Shown here: piece after piece, positions 42,696-51,062 of the stretch
How the letters are laid out: every line of letters starts with the position of its first letter
Position numbering within the stretch: the stretch's first letter is position 1
Assembly (NCBI RefSeq): GCF_024172095.1
Contig: NZ_JAMZDX010000004.1
Coordinates: 868,001 to 932,000 of the forward strand
From: Kitasatospora cinereorecta
Lineage (GTDB): Bacteria > Actinomycetota > Actinomycetes > Streptomycetales > Streptomycetaceae
Reading direction: 5' to 3'
DNA length: 64,000 nucleotides
Notes under the pieces: model-generated
Told to the model about the DNA's origin: nothing
Database searches by the model: none
What the model saw: the letters and a program-made list of their open reading frames with translations, nothing else
Program-made: the position numbers and the translations under genes

Positions 42696-43265
42696 TCAGG
42701 CGCCCGGCCAGGGGCCCGGGGGTGGGGTTGCGGGTTGGTGGCTGGTTTCGGTACGGGCGATGCGGAGGCCGCGCGACTGGTAGGTGCGGAGGGCGGCGGG
42801 GCCGTCCAGGGAGCAGGTGTGGACGGTGACCTTGCGGGTGGGCGGCAGGGTGGGGTGGCGGTCCGGGAGGTCCCAGGCCCGCTGCAGCCCGTAGGCCAGT
42901 AGGTGGCCGCCGAGGCCCTTGCCGATGAAGTGGGGCAGCAGGCCGAAGTAGGCGATCTCGACCTCGCCGTCCCGGTGCGGCTCCAGCTGGACGTACCCGG
43001 CCGGGGTGCCCGACACCCAGGCGACCCAGGTCTCCAGGCCTTCCTTGGCGAGCCAGTCCTGCCACTGCGCGTAGGTCCAGGGCAGCCGGTCGGTCCAGGT
43101 CCACGGGCCGCCCACGGCGGTGTACAGGAACCGGGCGAACTCCGGGCCGATCAGCTCGGCCCGGACCACCCGCAGGTCCAGTCCGTCCGGCGCGGCGACG
43201 GGCACCACCTCGGCAGCGGCGTTCTGCTCCAGGTGCCAGGTGGTCACGGCGATCGTCTCAGTCAC
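42696..43265 (-). CDS. GNAT-family N-acetyltransferase
   Basis: 189 residues. FARFLYTAVGGPWTWTDRLPWTYAQWQDWL, YVQLEPHRDGEVEIAYFGLLPHFIGKGLGGHLLAYGLQRAWDL contains the acetyl-CoA loop GKGLGG, then VTVHTCSLDGPAALRTYQSRGL. Common actinobacterial GNAT subfamily of unknown substrate. Start GTG 43265. Confidence 0.9.
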   Translation of the reverse strand: MTETIAVTTWHLEQNAAAEVVPVAAPDGLDLRVVRAELIGPEFARFLYTAVGGPWTWTDRLPWTYAQWQDWLAKEGLETWVAWVSGTPAGYVQLEPHRDGEVEIAYFGLLPHFIGKGLGGHLLAYGLQRAWDLPDRHPTLPPTRKVTVHTCSLDGPAALRTYQSRGLRIARTETSHQPATPPPGPWPGA

Positions 43266-44095
43266 CCCGCCACACTCTCACGCCTCCGCGGGGGGTCGGC
43301 TCGACGGGGTGCGGTGGGGCTCGTCGAGCCGATCACGACGCTCCTGGCGTCGCCACGGTGGAGCTTTCCGATTCGGATGCTGAGACAGCAGGGCGGTGCG
43401 GTCGGGGCTGTGGGAGGGTCGGTTCGGGCGGTCTCTCCCCGGGGCCAGGTCATGGTTGGGGAGAGTCCGCCCGGAAGCCACTCCCCGGTCCTCCCCGGTC
43501 CTCCCCTGCCCCCGCGCATCGACGTGACCGGGCCGGGCCGGGGTGCAGAGCCCCGTCGGCGGAGGACCGGGCGGCGCCGGGCCGGACCCTGCCGCTCGCG
43601 CGGCGGCGACCCCAGCGGTGGTCGAGGTCGATGCCGTCCTCCGCGACGCGCGCTCGCCGTCAGCGAGCACCCAGCGGACACCGCGGAGTCCGTACCGGTC
43701 CGCGTTTCCGGCCGTGCCAGCCGGACGCGATGTGCTTCGCGTCCAGTCGTCCGATCATCTTGCACCTCCGCACTTGGGACACCGTCCGGTGCCCGGTCGC
43801 ACACCTCAGCGGCCGGGCGCCGGTAGGGGCCTCGAGGAATGATGTGGACTCACCTGTCGACGAGCGGGCACGCGAGGGACGCCGTCCAGGCGTCTCCGCA
43901 GCCGACCGATGTCAGCGGCGACTCGCGTGTCCTCTTGCCAGAGCTGTCCGTCGTTGCTGCCTGAAGTCAGGACCGCCGTGGGGCGCCGCCCCTCCCCAGC
44001 GAGCCGGAACGTCTCGTCTCGCTCTACGCACATGGTTCACGACGCGGACCCACCGCGTCAAGACGAGACGAACCGTCTCGTGAAAGAATCCGGTC
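43266..44095. other. 830-bp gap with no supported gene
   Basis: No open frame here has convincing composition or a ribosome site on either strand, although the region lies where a TetR target would be expected (divergent from 44096). Near its end are GTCTCGT repeats (about 44008-44020) and the TetR palindrome at 44063-44081. It may contain a decayed gene. Confidence 0.45.
44063..44081. promoter_or_regulatory. TetR operator palindrome
   Basis: ACGAGACG-AAC-CGTCTCGT, perfect 8-bp arms, 15 bp before the TetR start. A related GTCTCGTCTCG stretch lies ~55 bp upstream. Confidence 0.65.
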
Positions 44096-44677
44096 ATGGC
44101 CCCCGCACCGAACCCGGATCTGCGCAACCAGCGCTCCCACCGCGCCATCCTCGACGCCGCACTCGAACTCGCCGCCCGCGACGGCTACGCCAAGGTCACC
44201 GTCGAAGCCATCGCCGCAGCCGCGGGGGTCGGCAAACAGACCATCTACCGCTGGTGGCCCAGCAAGGCGGCCGTCATCCTCGAAGCCCTCAACGACCGGA
44301 CCGGACCGTTCTCCGGCGTCCCGGACACCGGCGACATCGCCGCCGACATCGCCGTCGCGGCGCAGGGAGTCATCGAGGCTCTCGGCACCGGCCTCGGGAC
44401 GATCTGGCGCGGCCTGGTCGCCGACGCCCAGGGCGACCCGCGCCTGGCCGAGAGCCTGCTCAACGACTTCATGGAACCCCGCAACAAGGCCTGGCAGGAC
44501 CGCCTCGACAAGGCCGTCGCAGCGGGCGAACTGCGCGCCGACGTCCCTACCCGCACGATGGTCGAACTCCTCTTCGGCCCGATCTACTACCGCCTCCTGC
44601 TCGGCACCGACCCGCTCGACCCGGACAACACCACCACCCGCGTCGACTACCTCCTCAACGGCCTCCGACCCCACTGA
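44096..44677 (+). CDS. TetR-family regulator
   Basis: 193 residues. HTH: ILDAALELAARDGYAKVTVEAIAAAAGVGKQTIYRWWPSKAAVILEAL (shown in parts by family consensus), C-terminal TetR_C domain with LLFGPIYYRLLLGTDPLD. Autoregulation via the upstream palindrome is likely. No divergent target gene can be recognised. Confidence 0.9.
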   Translation: MAPAPNPDLRNQRSHRAILDAALELAARDGYAKVTVEAIAAAAGVGKQTIYRWWPSKAAVILEALNDRTGPFSGVPDTGDIAADIAVAAQGVIEALGTGLGTIWRGLVADAQGDPRLAESLLNDFMEPRNKAWQDRLDKAVAAGELRADVPTRTMVELLFGPIYYRLLLGTDPLDPDNTTTRVDYLLNGLRPH

Positions 44678-45300
44678 CCGGACTCCTCGAACCGGTACCC
44701 GCCGGCGACTCCCCGCCCTGACAGGTGTCGCCGCGCCGGCGACCTTCGCCGGTGCGACGGGCGACTGTCGAGCGCGGTCGCGGGCTACCGAGCGCTTCGT
44801 GCGTTGTCGAGCGCTGTCGTCCTGGCACTCAGTGCCTCGACCGGCCGCCCGGGCAGTGACGAACGACACTCGCCACGGCGGCCGGTTCCGGCGTGTCGCG
44901 GCTCGGCCTCCACGGAGCCGACGACGCACGTCCGACCGCGGGCCGGAAGGCCCGTACGGCTGCGCCGGCCGCCGGCGCGGACAACACCAACTCTGCCGGG
45001 AAATCAAGTGCGTTCAAGCGCGAGAGGGTAACCTTCAAGCCGACGGGTCGTTGAACTGTCCGTCAGTCTGTCGCTGTTGATCCGCGGTCACGAGACGCCG
45101 CCTTCCCGGCCGCCTGGCGAGATCAGGGGGCCCGCTTGTCGAGAGCGCAGGCCGTGGTGCGGGAGGATGGCTCCGGTGAGCAGCGGATCGGCACGGTACA
45201 CCGAGCGGCACTTCTGATACTCGCGAACAGCGGAAGCGGGGATGCTCCTCGCCTCTCGTGGGGTACATAGGAGTTGTCCCGACCCTTCCGGGAGGACGGT
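44678..45300. other. Intergenic, no supported gene
   Basis: About 620 bp. Begins with a hairpin terminator (44733-44755). The remainder has no credible gene. Confidence 0.45.
44733..44755. terminator. Hairpin after the TetR gene
   Basis: GCGCCGGCGA/TCGCCGGTGC, 10-bp stem with one G-U pair and 3-nt loop. Confidence 0.5.
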
Positions 45301-45654
45301 ATGAAGAGCACGGCCACGCTGACGGAGGCCCAAATGCCGAGTCGTCCCCACGAGCCGGTCCTGAGTGCTTCGACTTCCCGGCGTTCCGGACCGGATCGCC
45401 CCGTGGACAGGTCGTGGCAGGCCGCCCCGCGCGCGAGACACACGATCACAACCGGTGCGCTGGCGGTGTACACGGTGGTCGCGACGCTGGTCGGGCTGGG
45501 GGTTGCTGCTGTGGCTGCGCGGTTGGGGACCGGCGATGCCACCGGACAGGCCGCGGGTGTGGTCTTCTTCTCCGTCCTGGGCGTCTTCTCCGTGGCGGCG
45601 GTGGCGGTTTCCGACGTGGTTCTGCAGAGGATGACCAAGCCGCAACAACGTTGA
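45301..45654 (+). CDS. Small membrane protein
   Basis: 117 residues: a ~45-residue polar N-terminus, then two membrane helices (TGALAVYTVVATLVGLGVAAV and AAGVVFFSVLGVFSVAAVAV). No family recognised. GGGAGGAC precedes ATG. Followed directly by a very long hairpin. Confidence 0.62.
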   Translation: MKSTATLTEAQMPSRPHEPVLSASTSRRSGPDRPVDRSWQAAPRARHTITTGALAVYTVVATLVGLGVAAVAARLGTGDATGQAAGVVFFSVLGVFSVAAVAVSDVVLQRMTKPQQR

Positions 45655-45669
45655 GGCCGAATGTGTTTG

Positions 45670-45735
45670 AGGCTGATGTGTTGGTGGCCGGTACCCCAAG
45701 AGGCTTTGGGGTACCGGCCACCGACACATCAGCCT
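45670..45735. terminator. Exceptionally long hairpin, 30-bp stem
   Basis: Left arm 45670-45699 and right arm 45706-45735 pair along all 30 positions with a single G-U; loop GAGGCT (6 nt). It sits between convergent membrane-protein genes and includes the stop codon region of the minus-strand gene (45729). A near direct repeat (GAGGCCGAATGTGTT / GAGGCTGATGTGTT) overlaps its left arm. Bidirectional terminator, or a small inverted-repeat element. Confidence 0.7.
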
Positions 45736-46502
45736 GCTGATTCGGACGCCGCCCGCGGGTCGGGCTCTTCCCTCGGGGGCGGCATCGGGATGTCACCGGG
45801 TTCGCCGTCGGCGCGGTCCGGCGGTGGGCCTTCGCCGGGCGGAGGCCACAGGGTCGGGAGCCCCGCCAACGAGTCCGGGACCACCGGGAGGCGGTCCACC
45901 GGCGGCTGGCGCCGGTTCCTCCAGCGCCGTACGGCGCCGGCACCGGTGCCGATGGCGGCCAGGCCGCCGACCGCGCCGATGGTGACGTATCCGGTGCTGA
46001 GGACGTGGGCGATCAGGATGAAGCCCCCGGTCGCCACTGCCGCGAGGATCACGGTGAAGATCATGATCCGACCGGCCTCGTGCCAGCTCTTCGAGATGCG
46101 CTCCAGGGTCCGGTCGAGGAAGGCGAGAAGCCCCGTACCCACCTGCTGGGGAGCCACCGGCTCCAGGGGACGCGGAACGGCGGCGGTCGCCTTCCGCGCC
46201 CGAGGACCGGCGGGCTTCCTCGTCGACGTACCCGCCGCAGCAGGCGGCGCCGCAGCGGGCGGCGTGGTCGGAGTCCGGGAAGAACGGGACCGGCCGGCAT
46301 CCCCGCTGCCCTGCTGACGGCCGGACCGGCCCTTCCCGGACGGAGGCGCAGCGGCAGGGGCGGATTCCTGCTGCTCGGCGGGCCGAGCCGGTGTGCCGCC
46401 GGAGGGCTGCTGGTCCGCGGCCGGTCGGCGCCCGCGCCCGCGGGGCTTCGGTGCGGGCGGGCCACCGGACGGGGGGTCGGGAAGAGGAGTTCTGTCTTGC
46501 AC
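45729..46502 (-). CDS. Pro-rich membrane protein of unknown function
   Basis: 257 residues from GTG 46502 (GGAG 9 bases upstream). Residues 1-~115 are disordered, Pro/Arg/Gly-rich and basic; then LLAFLDRTLERISKSWHEAGRI, two membrane helices (MIFTVILAAVATGGFILIAHV, VTIGAVGGLAAIGTGAG) and a Pro/Asp-rich tail. No domain recognised. Its end overlaps the right arm of the long hairpin. Confidence 0.6.
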   Translation of the reverse strand: MQDRTPLPDPPSGGPPAPKPRGRGRRPAADQQPSGGTPARPAEQQESAPAAAPPSGKGRSGRQQGSGDAGRSRSSRTPTTPPAAAPPAAAGTSTRKPAGPRARKATAAVPRPLEPVAPQQVGTGLLAFLDRTLERISKSWHEAGRIMIFTVILAAVATGGFILIAHVLSTGYVTIGAVGGLAAIGTGAGAVRRWRNRRQPPVDRLPVVPDSLAGLPTLWPPPGEGPPPDRADGEPGDIPMPPPREEPDPRAASESAG

Positions 46503-47399
46503 GGACGTGCACTCCGCGAACGATCGAGGCCGGGCCCGTGAGGGCAGTGGGCCGGTGTGAATGACATGGGACCCCGGCCGTGGCACCGGCTTCGGGCACC
46601 ACGGCTGAGGGTGACTCCGCGCGGCGCGGAGTAGTCCGTCTCCAGCGGGCCGCAGGCCGAGCTGGGGAGTCGGCTGGGGACAGTGCCGTACCGGCTCCAC
46701 GCGCGTGGGGCCGGGTGCCGAACCGTCCTTCGCCTTACGTGCCACGTACTCTGCTGCGCTCGGGTCCGGCTGGAGCTGCGCTCCCCCGGCCCGTCCCCAC
46801 CCTCTCGTCCTGCCGTAGCAGCCTCGGCGTTTCTGCGCTTACTGCAACTCACGATTCTCGCGCCGCGAGCCGACATCTCGACTTCCAGGCGGTAGCCTAC
46901 AGTGAGGCTGCTGTTGCCAGACGTTACCCCCTCTGCCGGCTGTGGAGCTCGCGTATCCCGGGAGTCTACCGCTCGTCGGCCTGCCGCGAAGTGCGGCGAA
47001 ATTCGCCAAGACACGCCGTGCCATGGGTGGTTGAGAGTTCCGCGAAGGCTGCCCGCACATCAGTTCCCGACCGGTGACCGGACACCGGACATCGGACATC
47101 GGCGAGGGCGCGGCGTCTCGGCGACGGGCACGCACCGGTGGCAGCCCGACCGGCCGACCACTGAAGACGACCGGGCCCGGTGCGCTGAGGCGCACCGGGC
47201 CCGGCCTGTGGGTGGCGGCAGCAAACCGCGGCCGCCCGACGTTCCGATCATGCGGTCCGATCGGACCGACTGTCCCGCCGGCCGTCGCAACCCCCGCGGT
47301 TGCGTCCGGCGAGGACAGGGCCCGCCCGTGGAGGCCCGCCCGGCCGGCTGTGAACCGGCGATCGGGGCGGGCCGACGATCGGCTCCGCCGCTGCTGCGG
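46503..47399. other. 900-bp gap, mainly non-coding
   Basis: No gene supported. Contains the hairpin 47171-47204 downstream of the DUF4193 gene. The section 46850-47060 is less G+C-rich than average and may hold promoters. Confidence 0.45.
47171..47204. terminator. Strong hairpin downstream of the DUF4193 gene
   Basis: Perfect 15-bp stem CCGGGCCCGGTGCGC/GCGCACCGGGCCCGG with loop TGAG, about 195 bp beyond the DUF4193 stop. Confidence 0.7.
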
Positions 47400-47699
47400 T
47401 CAGGAGGCGCAGTCGCGGCAGATGGGTTGGCCGTTCTTGTCCTCACCGGCGAGCTGGGTGCGGTGGTGGACCAGGAAGCAGGTCATGCAGGTGAACTCGT
47501 CCTGCTGCATGGGAACGACCTGGACGGTGAGTTCCTCGCCGGACAGGTCGGCTCCCGGGAGCTCGAGGCCTTCGGTCCCCTCGGGGTCCGCGTCGATCGC
47601 GGAGCTCTGCTTGTCGTCGCGCTGGCCCTTCAGCGCCTCGATGCTGTCGTCGTTGTTCTCGTCGCCCCGGTCGCGGGGGGCGTCGTAGTCGGTTGCCAA
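47400..47699 (-). CDS. DUF4193 protein
   Basis: 99 residues. Acidic N-terminus, then VVPMQQDEFTCMTCFLVHHRTQLAGE, GQPICRDCAS: a CxxC...CxxC zinc-ribbon typical of DUF4193, a conserved actinobacterial family of unknown function. The start codon appears to be TTG at 47699 (AAGG 8 bases and GAGGAG 14 bases upstream); no ATG or GTG fits the conserved N-terminus. Confidence 0.87.
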   Translation of the reverse strand: MATDYDAPRDRGDENNDDSIEALKGQRDDKQSSAIDADPEGTEGLELPGADLSGEELTVQVVPMQQDEFTCMTCFLVHHRTQLAGEDKNGQPICRDCAS

Positions 47700-48058
47700 G
47701 ACTGGTGCCTTCTCCTCAAGGTGTGCTTCCGGCGGGTGGGTCGCGCCGCCCGCCCGGTCGGCGCGGTGCCGGCCGGCGCGCGTCGGTGATCACTCCCGCC
47801 TGTGGCGTACCACCATGCCATCTGTCGGGGGTGTCCGGCACATGAAGGGCCCTGCATGCCGACATCCGGCCACGCTCGACCGGGCCGAACACGCGGTACC
47901 GGGCGGTGCGGGAGGGGGCGGGCCTCGAAAAAATGGCCGGTCGCGCTCGGGGGTCCGCGACCCGGTCGGGGCCGGTTCCGGCGGCGCGAAAAGCGGTGCC
48001 GCGGGAGACGGCGGTGCGGGAGACGGTGCCGCGGCAGACGACGGTGCGAGCGCCCTGG
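47700..48058. other. Intergenic with minisatellite-like repeat
   Basis: About 360 bp, no gene. At about 47994-48052 units of GCGGTGCCGCGGGAGACG recur in degenerate tandem. Confidence 0.4.
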
Positions 48059-48259
48059 TCAGGCCTTGCTGGAGAAGTTCGGACCGCCGCCGCTCAGCGG
48101 GCGGCGCGCCATGGCCGGGGCGACCGGCTCCCCGTCGGCGGGTGGCAGGAACAGGGGTCGGTCCATCGGCGGCGCAGGCCGCCGATCGCCGGCGGTCGGC
48201 AGGTCGGTGGCGGGTTCGGAGAACTCCGGCTGGCCCAGGGGGCGACGATCATCACTCAC
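48059..48259 (-). CDS. Small Pro-rich hypothetical protein
   Basis: 66 residues (SDDRRPLGQPEFSEPATDLP, RPAPPMDRPLFLPPADGEP, SGGGPNFSSKA). Protein-like composition unlike its overlapping frames. GTG 48259 has no ribosome site, but a CATACT -10-like box lies 7 bases upstream, suggesting a leaderless message. No family recognised. Confidence 0.45.
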   Translation of the reverse strand: MSDDRRPLGQPEFSEPATDLPTAGDRRPAPPMDRPLFLPPADGEPVAPAMARRPLSGGGPNFSSKA

Positions 48260-48340
48260 GTGCCGAAGTATGGCCCCCACCCCGGCCGGCCCGGGCGTCG
48301 CCCCCCGGGCGTGGGCCTTCCGTCCGCTCGGAGCGACCTC

Positions 48341-48368
48341 CAGTCACCAGTCACCAGTCACCAGCCAC
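48341..48368. repeat. 7-bp tandem repeat, four units
   Basis: CAGTCAC three times, then CAGCCAC, about 85-110 bp upstream of the bacilliredoxin start. Confidence 0.75.
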
Positions 48369-48452
48369 ACGCCGGTCGCGGATACGAGGACGGCGACACC
48401 ACGACCGATACGCTTGGTACGCAAACGATTCCTTTCAGTGAGGAGAAAATCG

Positions 48453-48878
48453 ATGCCGTACTCGCCGCTGCTGGTCAAGCCGATGAGGGAAGAGCTGACC
48501 TCGATCGGGTTCAAGGAACTGCTGACCCCGGACGAGGTCGACGCCGCGATGGACGGTGCGAACACCGGGGTGACCCTGGTGGCCGTCAACAGCGTGAGCG
48601 GCTGTGCGGCGGGTATGGCCCGCCCGGGGGTCCGCCTTGCCCTGGAGAGCGACGGACGGCTCCCGGACCGGCTGTTCACGGTCTTCGACGAGCAGGACCT
48701 GGAGGCCACCGCCAGGATGCGCAGCCACTTCCCCGACATTCCGCCGTCCAGCCCGTCGTTCGCCCTCTTCAAGGACGGCGAACTCATCTACTTCGTGCCG
48801 CGTCACCGCATCGAGGGCCGCGACGCCCAGGCACTGGCCGCCGACCTCACCGCCGCCTTCGAGGAGTACTGCCAGTAG
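48453..48878 (+). CDS. BrxA/BrxB-family bacilliredoxin with altered active site
   Basis: 141 residues, the family's length. PYSPLLVKPMREELTSIGFKEL, LVAVNSVSGCAAGMARPGVRLAL, LFTVFDEQDLEATARMRSHFPDIPPSSPSFALFKDGEL. Bacilliredoxins normally have CGC here; this protein has SGC (Ser49, Cys51), losing the first cysteine. It may act as a monothiol de-bacillithiolase-like factor or accept a different thiol; actinobacteria mostly use mycothiol. GAGGAG lies 8 bases before ATG. Confidence 0.88.
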   Translation: MPYSPLLVKPMREELTSIGFKELLTPDEVDAAMDGANTGVTLVAVNSVSGCAAGMARPGVRLALESDGRLPDRLFTVFDEQDLEATARMRSHFPDIPPSSPSFALFKDGELIYFVPRHRIEGRDAQALAADLTAAFEEYCQ

Positions 48879-48904
48879 CCACGGGCGGCCCCACCAGGGC
48901 TGCC

Positions 48905-48936
48905 CCGCCGCTCCCGGCAGGTGCCGGGAGCGGCGG
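48905..48936. terminator. Terminator after the bacilliredoxin gene
   Basis: 15-bp perfect stem CCGCCGCTCCCGGCA/TGCCGGGAGCGGCGG around GG, 27 bp after the stop. Confidence 0.75.
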
Positions 48937-49000
48937 CCGATCGGTGACGCGGGACACCGACTCCCGCGAGGGCGGTCCGGTGGGTCCCTATCATCGGTGC

Positions 49001-50125
49001 ATGCACGTTGAGCCGTACACCGTCGTCGTGCCCGATGCGGTCCTGGACGATCTGCGTGACCGGATCCTGCGCACCCGCTGGCCGGACGAGGCGCCCGGTG
49101 AACCGTGGAGCCAAGGCGTCGACCGGGACTACCTCCGGGACCTGCTGGCCTACTGGGCCGACGGTTTCGACTGGCGGGCCCAGGAACGTGCGCTCAACCG
49201 CTACGAGCACCGCATGGCCGAAGTCGACGGCGTACGCGTCCACTTCGTGCATCATCGCGCAACCGGCGGCGGCGGGATCCCGCTGGTCCTCAACCACGGC
49301 TGGCCCAGCACCTTCGTGGAGATGCTCGGCCTGGTCGACCGCCTCGGCGACCGGTTCAACCTGGTGGTGCCGTCACTGCCCGGCTACGCCTTCTCGCAGC
49401 GCCCACCCCACGCCGGCGTCGACCGGGAGTTCGTCGCCCGCCTGTGGCATCGGCTCATGCAGGGGCTCGGGTACGAGCGGTACGGTGCCTGCGGCGGCGA
49501 CTTCGGCGCCGGGGTCGCCACCGGGATGGCGCTGCTGCAGCCCGACCGAATGATCGGCATCCACGTGAGTACGGCAGAGATGTCCCCGTACACCGGACCG
49601 GGTACGCCCCCGCTGTCGCCCGAGGAGCTGGCGTACGTCGACCACATTGCCCGGTGGGACGAGACCGAGCGAGGGTACAGCGCCGTGCAGTCCACTCGGC
49701 CGCAGACGCTGGGATACGGGCTGAGCGACTCTCCCGCGGGCCTCGCCGCCTGGGTGCTGGACAAGTGGCGCTCGTGGTCGGACAGCGGCGGCGACCTCGA
49801 CGCCACGTTCGGCCGTGACGCGCTCCTGACCATGTTGACCGTCTGGTGGGCCTCGAACTCCATCACCTCCTCGATGCGCGACTACTACGACAACCGCTGG
49901 CACGGCACGGCGCTCGGGCCCGACGACCTGGTCCGGGTCCCGACCGCGATGGCGGTGTTCGCCAACGAGCTGGTGCCCGAAGGCGAACCCCCGCGGTCCT
50001 GGTACGAGCGGCTCTACCAGGTGCGCCGCTGGACGGTCTTCCCGCGCGGGGGCCACTTCGCGGCGGCCGAGGTGCCGGACCTGCTCGCCGGCGACATCGC
50101 AGACTTCTTCACCGAGCCACGATAG
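49001..50125 (+). CDS. Epoxide hydrolase (alpha/beta fold, EHN domain)
   Basis: 374 residues. N-terminal EHN-type helices (PDAVLDDLRDRILRTRWPDEAPGEPWSQGVDRDYLRDLLAYWADGFDW in parts), oxyanion NHGWPSTFVEML, nucleophile GGDFGAG, and catalytic His in PRGGHFAAAEVPDLL. This matches microsomal-type bacterial epoxide hydrolases, which open epoxides to vicinal diols. No strong ribosome site is visible before ATG 49001. Confidence 0.9.
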   Translation: MHVEPYTVVVPDAVLDDLRDRILRTRWPDEAPGEPWSQGVDRDYLRDLLAYWADGFDWRAQERALNRYEHRMAEVDGVRVHFVHHRATGGGGIPLVLNHGWPSTFVEMLGLVDRLGDRFNLVVPSLPGYAFSQRPPHAGVDREFVARLWHRLMQGLGYERYGACGGDFGAGVATGMALLQPDRMIGIHVSTAEMSPYTGPGTPPLSPEELAYVDHIARWDETERGYSAVQSTRPQTLGYGLSDSPAGLAAWVLDKWRSWSDSGGDLDATFGRDALLTMLTVWWASNSITSSMRDYYDNRWHGTALGPDDLVRVPTAMAVFANELVPEGEPPRSWYERLYQVRRWTVFPRGGHFAAAEVPDLLAGDIADFFTEPR

Positions 50126-50223
50126 GCGTCCCCCAGCCGTCGAGTTGCCCGTCCAGCTGTCACATTCCCCTGCTGCGGTCCGTCGGTGGGGTGGCACAGA
50201 CCGACAGACGGAAGGACACCCCG

Positions 50224-50621
50224 ATGCTGACCAACATCATGTACGTGACGCTCTATGTCACCGATCAGGACCGCGCGTTGAGGTTCTACACGGAGCAGCT
50301 CGGCCTGGAGAAGCGCATCGACTTCCCCAACCCCGGCGGACGTTTCCTCACCGTGGGCGTCCCCGGCACGCCCGTCGAGCTCCTGCTGTGGGGGACCCCG
50401 CCGCCGCTGGCCGGCCGGCCGAGCCGGGCGCGACGCCCGGCCCGGTCATCCTCGAATCGGACGACCTGCGGGCGGACTTCAAGGTGTTCCGCGAGCGCGG
50501 GGTGACCTTCGACCGGCCGGAGCCGGAGGACTACGGCTTCGGCGTCCGCATCGAGACGGCGGACCCGGACGGCAACCGCATCTCGCTGCGCGAGCGGAGC
50601 CGCACCCGGTCGCAGGGATGA
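50224..50621 (+). pseudogene. VOC-family (glyoxalase-like) gene, frameshifted
   Basis: ATG 50224 begins LTNIMYVTLYVTDQDRALRFYTEQLGLEKR...FLTVGVPGTPVELLLWGTPPPL; a -1 shift within the CTGGCCGGCCGGCCGAG run (50407-50421) is needed to continue with PGPVILESDDLRADFKVFRERGVTF...ADPDGNRISLRERS to 50621. The joined product (~132 residues) is a normal single VOC protein. GGAAGG precedes the ATG. Either inactivated or a base missing from the consensus. Followed immediately by an intact VOC gene. Confidence 0.8.
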
Positions 50622-50677
50622 CGGCGACCAGCCTGACGATGTCGAGTCAAACCGCGATCCGGACAAGGAGTTCCAGC

Positions 50678-51025
50678 ATGCCCATGAAGATCGACTCGGT
50701 GGTCGCGCGACAGCGCGTTGACGACCTGGAAGCGGCCATTCCCTTCTACGAGCGGCTGACGGGCCTGCCGGCCGACCGCTTCGAGTTCGCCGGTGTGCGG
50801 CTGGCGAGTGTCGGGCCGTTCCTTCTGTTCTGCGGTCCGGACGAGGCGGTGCGGCGGGTTGCCGGGGTAAGTGCCACCCTGGCGGTCGGAGACCTGGCCG
50901 CTGCCGTCGAGGAAGGGATTGCGGCCGGTGCCACCGTGGTGGTGCCGGCGCAGCCCACCCCCAACGGTCGGCGGGCGGTGCTGCGACACCCTCACGGGGG
51001 CGTGTACGAGTACGTCGGCCCCTGA
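50678..51025 (+). CDS. VOC-family protein
   Basis: 115 residues, single VOC half-fold: VVARQRVDDLEAAIPFYERLTGLPADRFEFAGVRLASVGPFLLF, then VGDLAAAVEEGIAAGATVVVPAQPTPNGRRAVLRHPHGGVYEYV. Family includes glyoxalase, dioxygenase and antibiotic-binding proteins; role unknown. AAGGAG with proper spacing precedes ATG 50678. Confidence 0.86.
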   Translation: MPMKIDSVVARQRVDDLEAAIPFYERLTGLPADRFEFAGVRLASVGPFLLFCGPDEAVRRVAGVSATLAVGDLAAAVEEGIAAGATVVVPAQPTPNGRRAVLRHPHGGVYEYVGP

Positions 51026-51043
51026 GCCGAACCTGGTCAGGCC

Positions 51044-51062
51044 TGACCTCGGGCCGAGGTCA
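51044..51062. terminator. Hairpin between convergent VOC and GNAT genes
   Basis: TGACCTC-GGGCC-GAGGTCA, overlapping the GNAT stop codon at 51060. Confidence 0.5.

Noticed and set aside
46580..47080. Several plus-strand open frames in the 46.5-47.4 kb gap
   Set aside because: All are Arg/Ser/Pro-rich shadows with no ribosome site or recognisable domain.
48341..48368. Possible CRISPR array
   Set aside because: Units are 7 bp with no spacers and there are no cas genes.
47802..48452. In-frame upstream extension of the bacilliredoxin gene
   Set aside because: Composition is Arg/Gly/Pro-rich and the known family N-terminus begins at 48453 with a strong ribosome site.
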